Assembly (NCBI GenBank): GCA_021018995.1
Contig: CM037588.1
Coordinates: forward strand, 141,357,725-141,421,724
Origin: Chloranthus sessilifolius
Lineage: Eukaryota; Streptophyta; Magnoliopsida; Chloranthales; Chloranthaceae
Length of the DNA: 64,000 nucleotides
Direction: 5' to 3'
Positions within the stretch are counted from its first letter, which is position 1. Each line of letters opens with the position of its first letter. The position numbers and the translations under genes were made by a program. The notes beneath the pieces were generated by a model. It was not told the DNA's origin. It saw only the letters and a list, made by a program, of their open reading frames with translations, and searched no databases. Shown piece by piece: positions 57,321-64,000 of the stretch.

Positions 57321-57839
57321 GTGCCTATAAAATGCATAAAAAAAAAGCCTAAACAATTAAGATGGTCACATTGCTCATGCTATGAATATAAGTAGTAAAA
57401 GTTAAGGGAAATTTACCTGATCAACCCTGTCAGATACAACTTTAACGTCAGAGGCCCTATAGTTTCACATTTACCCAAACCGACCAGCTCGAAGCCGAGT
57501 CGACTCTAAGGAGAATAAAAAGTTCATATTACCCCCTTCTCTGACTTTCTTTAACCCACAAATACATCCCCCTTCTTCCTCATTTTAATATGCTAGAGTT
57601 AGTAAGAAGTTAGAGGTGGTGAACGTGATGACGTCTTCTGCCTCAAATCTGCTACTTGAAAGAAGAAAACAGAGGTTTGGGAGAAGAAGCTCCTGCATTT
57701 TACAGTTGGGAGTTAAAGATCGTGCAATTTTTCATTCCGATGTGAGGTATGTTCAGATCCAATGTAAACCCCATCGAAAGTTATTTTGAAAAATTAATTT
57801 TACTGGGTAAATATATGGAAAGAGACGATAAAGACTTTA

Positions 57840-58042
57840 TAAACAATCGGTGTTGACTATTTAAATGATCAATATCGATTGTAAAGAGAATGGATATCGA
57901 CTGTATAAACAGTCAATAACGATTGCGTATCCAATCGATAACGACTGTTTAAACAATCAATATCGATTCTCTTTACAATCGATATCGATTCTCTTTACAA
58001 TAGATATCGATCGTTTAAACAGTCGACATCGATTGTGTATCA
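57840..58042. repeat. TCGATATCGA palindrome array upstream of the MULE transposase
   Basis: About nine units such as CAATCGATATCGATTCTCTT and ACTGTTTAAACAATC with a ~22-bp period. Confidence 0.88.
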
Positions 58043-58114
58043 GTTGTTTTGCTACTAATTTATCATTTTTGTCATCCGTCTTATTATCCTTTCCTTCTCC
58101 TTCTAAAACAGGCG

Positions 58115-59146
58115 ATGTCTGGTGTGAAAATTCCTTTTCTCTGTCACTTTGATGGCCATATTGTAAACGATGATGGTTTGTATCAAGGTGGCCGCAGGAG
58201 GGTTATTACAATTTCGACGGGTATGTCTTATGAACGATTCATAAGGCGAATTTCTACTGTCAATTTTACAAGGGCAGATGAAACAATTTTCATAAAGTTT
58301 TCTATGAAGATAGTGAATACCCCTGTGCTTGTTGACGTTTTGGATTCGGATGATTTGGCCACTCTATTTTCATTTTATAAATCAGGGTCAGACATTATAA
58401 AGGTATTCATCATTAAAGAACCATCCTCCTTCCGATTCGAAGCTGAACAAGTACCTCAAGGCGAGACTGATTTTGTAAGTAACCACTCTTTCCAGCCATA
58501 TAAGTTTGAGGAGGAAGGACCTACATATGATACCGTTCAGTTAGATGATGACGGCAATTTTGCGGCAAACATATCGGCCATGAAGGCAGCTATTGATTTA
58601 AACCATGCCCCAGGTGAATCATATGATGACCCACTACAAAATATGCATGGGTCACAACATTGGAGTCCAGAGTTAGACTACACGTTTCTAAGAGTGGGGG
58701 ATGAAGACAATTTTCGTCATATCTTCCCCGGTGGATTCACAACTTGGCTGACTCACGAATTATATTCTACTATACCATCGATGGAGATTAACGAAGGAGC
58801 TCAACCCTATTTCCATACACATGAGTACCCTTTCGGTGAAGGGCCTAGTCAACCATGTCAGAACTCGTTCGGTGAAGGGCCTAGTCAACCATGTCATGAC
58901 CCGTTTCGTGAAGGGCCTAGTCAACCACATCAAAATCCCTTCGATGAAGAAGGATCTAGTCAACTATCTCAAAACACTGCTAGTGAAGAGAATGTCGAAG
59001 ATTATGATGACGAATCGGATGGGTTTATAAAAGAGGATTCGAAAATTTTTGTGAGAGGTATTGATAATCCCTTAGTAGATGGAGCTTACAAAGTGTTAGA
59101 GACATCGGACGAGTCTTCCGATCAAGAGGTGAAAACCGAATACTGA
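58115..59146 (+). CDS. MULE transposase N-terminal part (open frame)
   Basis: A 343-residue open frame starting MSGVKIPFLCHFDGHIVNDD, the PB1-like N-terminal domain of plant MURA-type transposases. The ATG at 58115 is preferred over an in-frame ATG 22 codons upstream because it matches the family start. Residues 239-287 hold four tandem 12-13 residue repeats (PFGEGPSQPCQN type), followed by an acidic stretch. The frame stops at 59144-59146, just before the MuDR DNA-binding region, which continues in another frame, so this is the open front of a broken gene. Confidence 0.75.
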   Translation: MSGVKIPFLCHFDGHIVNDDGLYQGGRRRVITISTGMSYERFIRRISTVNFTRADETIFIKFSMKIVNTPVLVDVLDSDDLATLFSFYKSGSDIIKVFIIKEPSSFRFEAEQVPQGETDFVSNHSFQPYKFEEEGPTYDTVQLDDDGNFAANISAMKAAIDLNHAPGESYDDPLQNMHGSQHWSPELDYTFLRVGDEDNFRHIFPGGFTTWLTHELYSTIPSMEINEGAQPYFHTHEYPFGEGPSQPCQNSFGEGPSQPCHDPFREGPSQPHQNPFDEEGSSQLSQNTASEENVEDYDDESDGFIKEDSKIFVRGIDNPLVDGAYKVLETSDESSDQEVKTEY

Positions 59147-60860
59147 AATTGGACATTTGAAGTTGGAGAGACCTTTAGAGATAAACAAATATTTTAAAGA
59201 GTATTGAAAGAACACGCGGTGGAGAAAAACTTTCAAATTCGACCTTTGAAAATCGCTAGTTATCGAGTGACAGCCGCATGCTACGAACCCGATTGTTTAT
59301 GATGAATACATGCGTCTAAATTAACTGGGCTCGACACTTTCAAAATCAAGACGTTCAATAGTACTCACACATGTGGGGTCGTTAAGATCGGATCGCACGG
59401 TCATCGTAATGTAATAATCTCCTTCGTAGCCAACTATATACGGGAGAAACTTATGGAAGGATTCAACTACACTCCAGCGTCGATAATGTTCGATATTATA
59501 AAAACTTATAATGTGCAAATCTCATATGCTAAGGCTTGGAGGTGGAAAGAACTTACCCTTAATGATATTAGAGGCAGTTGGAAAGGACAATTTGTGAATC
59601 TACCAGCCTACGTGAAGGAGATGGAGAGGGTAGATCCTAATGTATAAACATCCTTTCAACTAATGCTTGACGGTAAGTTTCAAAAATTTTTTCGGAGTTT
59701 CGGCCCGTGCATCGGAAGCTACCGTAATACACTTCGTCGCACACTGCTTGTAAATGGCACACACCTACGGGGACGTTTCTAAGGGATCCTACTTATCGCC
59801 TCGACGTAAGACGGTAATGGCCATATATTACCTTTAGCATTTGCCGTGGTCGAGTTAGAAGAAGAGGATACATGGATGTGGTTTCTTGAACGGGTAGGTG
59901 GGTTCGTAATCCGTGAGTTTACTGAAGATTTCATTTTTATCATGGATAGGACGAAGGGTTTAATTAAGGCGGTAAAACATATCTTCCCTAATGCACACCA
60001 CAACTATTATATGCGACATATGACTCAAAATTTGCAACACAAGTATCCCAGGAACAATGTGAAGGGTCTATGGTGGAGCGTTGCACGTGCATATTCGGTA
60101 GAGAGATTTGATTATTTTATTAACAAAATGAAGAAAGATCTTGCTGATCCTCGGGCCGTAGAGTATATTTTAAAAATAGACCCAAAGCATTGGGCACATG
60201 CATATATGAAAGGAAGGCAGTACGATTCTCTAACTAGGAATAATGCTGAAAGCTTGAACAACATACTAAAAATAGCTCGAGAGATATCAATTATCAACCT
60301 AATTAGAACTATTAGAGAGAAAGTTGTCGATCATTTTCAAAAGTGCTGACAAATATTTGAGAAATGGACCACCCTCCTCTGCCCGAAAGCAGACCAGCAC
60401 ATAAAGAAGGTGCTCTAATGGGCTGGTAGAAAGAGAGCTCAACCATACGGGTGCGATCAATTCCAAGTCAATTCTGAAAATTTTATTTATCACGTCGACT
60501 TGGAACACAAGACGTGTACTTGCCACCGTTGGTACATTAATGGCTTGCCTTGCTCTCATGCCGTGGCGGCCATCAATCAGAGAAGTTACGATTACCATAA
60601 CTTCTGTGAGAAGTAGTTTTTCACTGCTTACTTTAGACAAACATACGACAAATAATAGATTCTCACCCTCGATAAAAGCTAATGGAAATTTCAAGTTGAG
60701 CAACTGCCTGAAAATATGAAAGTGAGACCATCATATAATTGTCGAAAGCAAGCCAGCCTTCTGAGGAAGAGAAGGATACGGTCTAAGGGTGAGGCTAGGG
60801 CCCTACAATGTGGCAGGTGCAGTGAGTATGGTCACAATCGTAGGAGTTGTACGGCAGTGG
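59147..60860 (+). pseudogene. MULE transposase: MuDR domain, catalytic core, SWIM and CCHC fingers, broken
   Basis: Visible in order: MuDR region (EKNFQIRPLKIASYRVTAAC), MULE catalytic domain with NGTHLRGRF (~59752-59790), DGNGHILPLAFAVVE, MDRTKGLIKAVKHIFPNAHH and YYMRHMTQNLQHKY, a helical part to 60349, a SWIM finger (CTC...CSH, 60515-60559) and a zinc knuckle CGRCSEYGHNRRSC (60809-60850). The usual first catalytic Asp (DGTHL) is Asn here, while the second (DRTKG) remains. Several stops and frame changes between 59147 and 60860 show this transposase is dead. Confidence 0.85.
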
Positions 60861-61019
60861 GGCTGATGGGTTGACACAGTAGAAGAAGTCGGCTTCCTTC
60901 AACGACAACACCCCACAGTCCATTAGCTATAAATTTGGATGTAACATATATGATAAATTTCCATTAAAAATATAAAGAAGTACATTTTAGTAGAACTTTT
61001 AAGCATTCTCCCACATTTT

Positions 61020-61335
61020 CTCAGCTCATACAGTCGTTATCGACTGCTTATACAATCGATGTCGATTGTATAAGCAGTCGAATTGATATCGACTTTCAAT
61101 ATAATCGATATCGACTGCTTATATAGTTGATGTCGACTGCTTATACAATTGACATTGATTGTATAAGCAGTCGATATAGATCGTATAAGCAGTCGATGTC
61201 GACTGCTTATACAATCGATATCGATTTCACAAGTAGTCGATGTCAACTTCTTATACAATCAATATCGATTTTATAAGAAGCTATTAGCGATTTGATAGGC
61301 AGTCGATGCTTATACAATCGATATCGACAGTCAAT
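61020..61335. repeat. TCGATATCGA / GCAGTCGA palindrome array downstream of the Ulp1 gene
   Basis: About 14 units with a 22-bp period, e.g. TCGATGTCGACTGCTTATAC and TATAAGCAGTCGATATAGAT; adjacent units alternate orientation. Confidence 0.92.
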
Positions 61336-61529
61336 ACAGTCTGCGACACTCCCAAAACCAGACTATTGTTTCATTTTCGAATGTTCACCCGATGTATTTT
61401 TATATACTTGAGATTACAAGTTTCCAAAAAATGTAACTTTCATTTACAAATTTTCATTTACAAATTTCTATGAATGTTCAACAAAAACTACAGTGCTGCA
61501 TCAGTAGTATGTTCTTGAACGATATCTTT

Positions 61530-64000
61530 CTAAGCTTCTCCATCGACAGTGAATTTAGCAAGGGCTTGGCCTATTTCTGCCCTGATCTGAGTCATTTTGC
61601 CTTGGTTGAAGTCGAATTTATTTCCCGTCATGAAGTACTCTATGTACTTTAACATAAACACCCCACAGTCCCACCCATTGGTTTGTCGGGGTATAAATTT
61701 GATCTTACAATCAGAACTTGACCACGGATAGGTCTCAGTATTCAATGCAGTGGAGTCTCCGTATACATGTAAAAGTGCGAGAAGGTATTTGGTCTGTTTT
61801 GAAAAGTGCAATGTTATATAAGATAAGCAGCTAAAATAAGCAAACAGTGAAAAATTTTACTACTATTAGAATTTTCTCAAACTTCAACTATTAATACGGT
61901 CGATATCGACTGTCAAAATAGTCGTTAACGACTGTATAAGCAATAGATAGCGACTATCTAAGAAATCGTTAACGACTGCTTGAGAAATCGATAGCGACTA
62001 TGTAGACAATCATTAACGACTATATAGGCAATCGTTAACGACTGCTTATGAAGTCGTAATCGTAGTCGGATAAAGTAAGCAAAAATTGGAGATTTATAAT
62101 TTATGAACAATTCTTACCATGACGTTCATTTGGACATAATACTTCTCTATAGAAGGCCTATCGAAAATAGGGTCAACGATCATTACAGATCGTTCTAAAC
62201 CCTTAACGATCGCAAGTGCCCAATGTAATGGATCGTGACTATGGACTGGGACAAATAGCTGAAATGAATATTATATTAGAGGATACAACGGTGAAAATTA
62301 TAAAAAAAAGTTTACAGAGATCATAATATACCGTGTTACATTGGTGAGTCCACAGATCCCTCAACCTATTGAAGAAGTTTTGGAGCACCTTCTTGTCTGG
62401 GTTGGCTTCTTCCTTAATGACAGTCCACCGTTCGATTTGCGTGACCAACGATTGGTCATTGAGTTTTTCAGATTTAATAAAGAATATGAAATCATTATAA
62501 TCCATTGCCATATAGGACAAACTGGCAGGGCTCATAAGGAAGAATTTATCCACAACCTCAAGATGAATAGTGTCATTAATGACTTCCAAAAGTCTTAGGT
62601 AGGCTCTCAATATCTGAAAGAAAAAATATTTCAGTAATCGACTATACAGAAAATCGTTATCGATTCTATACATAATCGGTATCGACTGTTAAGACGATCG
62701 TTAATGATTGTTAATACAGTCGGTATCGACTGTGAGAACAATCGATAACGATTTTTAATACAGTCGATATTGACGGTTAAGGCAATCAATGTCGATTGTA
62801 TAAACAATTGTTATCAACTATCTAGGAAATCGTTATCGTTTGTTTAAGCAAATAACATGAAAAGAATTAAATATGAGAGATTTGGTTACTTACAACATTG
62901 TCTAAGTATCCTCGGCCTTCCAAACATTTGAAAATATGCATTCGGAGTGTATAATCACCCACGATACTTACGTAGGTGCTGCATAAAATATAACGGCCAA
63001 AGTTTAAATTCAAAATGAAATTAACTACTAAATAATAACTAACTAACTATCATCGAAAAAATGAACAAATTACAAAAGTAAGTAACTTACTCGACATCCT
63101 TTTTAGGAGCTGTCCATATGACAGTCATGAACCTCTGCTCATCTGTCAGATCAACTATAGAAGGGGGCATCGTCTCGGTTGCTAGTTTTTTTACCAGTGA
63201 CTTTCTTTCGGTCCTAGGTGGCTTCGCGACAACATATTTTAATTTAGTCCTAGGCCTCAAGCGAGCGTCGAATGGTTGTTCGGGTTGCTCATCACCAGCC
63301 AGACCACCCTTATCATCATGATCGTGGGATTGGTAGTCAGCTACTGCCACCTCCCCTTGCATGGGAGGAGGTGGTCCCATATCTGCTGATCCCGGGTCTG
63401 CTGGACCAGCAGGTTCTGGTTCCATATCGGCAGTGAGAGGCGCATCCGATAATAATTTTGAAACAGCACCATCCTGAACATCGAAAGAAATAAAATCGAT
63501 AAATAACCAGATATGAGAGAATAGATATGCCCTCTAACAATAATTTATATCGACTCTGAAACCAATCAATATCAACCCTATAACGATTGTAAATACAATT
63601 GTTACCGATTGTAAAAACAATCGTTACCGATTGTAAAAATAATCGTTACCGATTGTAAAAACAATCGTTATTGATTGTATTTACAATCGTCATCGATTGC
63701 ATTGATAATCGTTAATGATTGTACTTACAATCGATAACGATTCACTAAACAATCGCATTAAGTTAAAGCAGACTACATTACAACCTGTACCTTGGGTGTC
63801 ACCTCCAGTATTGTTTGAAGGAGTTCTATAATTTTTCCTTGCTCCTTTCGGATCCGCGTGTTGAAGTGATCCACCGTTTGTAGTTGTACATCCCTTGAAG
63901 TGAGCCGTTCATCAAAGGAGGCGCATTGTTTCCAGAGGAGCTTATTCTCTTCCACCAACTGCTTATTTCCTTCCACCAATTGGTTCACTAACTCTTCCAA
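61530..64000 (-). CDS. MULE-borne Ulp1-like (C48) SUMO protease gene, partial, frame open
   Basis: Visible exons on minus: 64000+-63785, 63473-63091, 62978-62894, 62613-62332, 62258-62118, 61793-61530, all GT-AG with consistent phases. They give 456 residues without a stop until the final TAG. The first exon is a coiled coil (VEENKLLWKQCASFDERL), the second Pro/acidic-rich. The last two hold the cysteine protease: LHWALAIV (catalytic His), IVDP (Asp), RQTNGWDCGVFMLKYIEY (Gln and Cys). All catalytic residues are present, unlike in the dead transposase opposite. The family removes SUMO-like tags; the role in MULEs is unknown. The N-terminus lies beyond the window. Confidence 0.85.
61888..62056. 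repeat. Palindrome array in Ulp1 intron (61794-62117)
   Basis: Units such as GGTCGATATCGACTGTCAAA and AATCGTTAACGACTGCTT with a ~22-bp period; cores vary between TCGATATCGA and TCGTTAACGA, both palindromes. Confidence 0.9.
62635..62852. repeat. Palindrome array in Ulp1 intron (62614-62893)
   Basis: About ten units with cores ATCGTTATCGAT, TCGGTATCGA, TCGATATTGA, 22-bp period. Confidence 0.9.
63543..63762. repeat. Palindrome array in Ulp1 intron (63474-63784)
   Basis: Ten units of the CAATCGTTACCGATTGTAAA type, 22-bp period; spacers are more uniform than in the other arrays, suggesting recent expansion. Confidence 0.9.

Larger units (their letters stand above)
57406..64000. mobile_element. 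Large MULE with MURA-type transposase and Ulp1 gene, right end outside window
   Basis: Left terminus GGGAAATTTACCTGATCAAC at 57406 after AAAAGTTAA, the same GGGAAA start as the other Mutator-type elements here. Plus-strand transposase at 58115-60860 and a minus-strand Ulp1 protease gene from 64000+ to 61530, facing each other. This arrangement matches Ulp1-bearing MULEs (Kaonashi/KI-MULE type). Palindromic 22-bp arrays fill the transposase leader, the intergenic space and three Ulp1 introns. Confidence 0.82.

Noticed and set aside
58760-58963. Minus-strand frame with repeated MTWLTRPFTERVL
   Set aside because: Antisense shadow of the 36-bp repeats in the MULE transposase frame.

Overview
The window is nuclear DNA of a flowering plant. 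It holds one conserved plastid-protein gene with plant introns (petC, Rieske subunit of cytochrome b6f), one intact receptor-like kinase gene, and very dense transposable elements of plant type: Ty1/copia, Ty3/gypsy Tekay-like chromovirus, Mutator/MULE, CACTA, PIF/Harbinger, hAT-like and many foldback MITEs. The long TE-filled petC introns suggest a large, repeat-rich genome. I cannot name the species.

Layout. 1-7175: petC on the minus strand, last exon outside the window, with TE-rich introns. 7190-26990: a nest four deep. A foldback MITE was split by a Ty1/copia element (7469-26912, TSD TATCC), which was split by a Tekay-like Ty3/gypsy element (8968-23634, TSD AAAGG), whose 5' LTR was in turn split by a ~2.9 kb non-coding insertion (18526-21440). 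27135-32129: a dispersed GATACGTATC repeat split by a hAT-like element, then a small Mutator-type MITE and a 2.1 kb PIF/Harbinger-like element. 32139-37485: a non-autonomous Mutator-type element with a perfect 9-bp TSD, split by a small non-autonomous LTR element in tandem form (LTR-internal-LTR-internal-LTR). 37486-49790: sparse DNA around an intact S-domain receptor kinase (39708-42062), with MITEs, a probable solo LTR and minisatellites. 49800-57330: a mosaic of fragments of unrelated host genes, nearly all on the minus strand: allene oxide cyclase, MnmE GTPase, SERK, ent-kaurene synthase, plus TE-derived DUF1985-like and Myb/SANT-like pieces. Two CACTA termini lie among them. 57406-64000+: a large MULE with a broken MURA-type transposase on plus and, on minus, a multi-exon Ulp1 (C48) protease gene whose frame is open through every visible exon.

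The most unusual signal crosses element classes. At least five unrelated elements carry arrays of short palindromes, each with its own sequence, whose centres are mostly 20-22 bp apart (about two DNA turns): TGATCGATCA in the Tekay LTRs and internal region, GCTATCTTAAGATAGC in the Mutator-type element, TCGATATCGA/GCAGTCGA in the MULE introns, TCGACCGGTCGA in the solo LTR and GTCAAAGTTTGAC in the Harbinger-like element. The second main point is the likely gene-capturing (Pack-type) region at 49.8-56.2 kb.

Apart from petC and the receptor kinase I see no functional host gene. All motif matches, repeat alignments and splice sites were read by eye.
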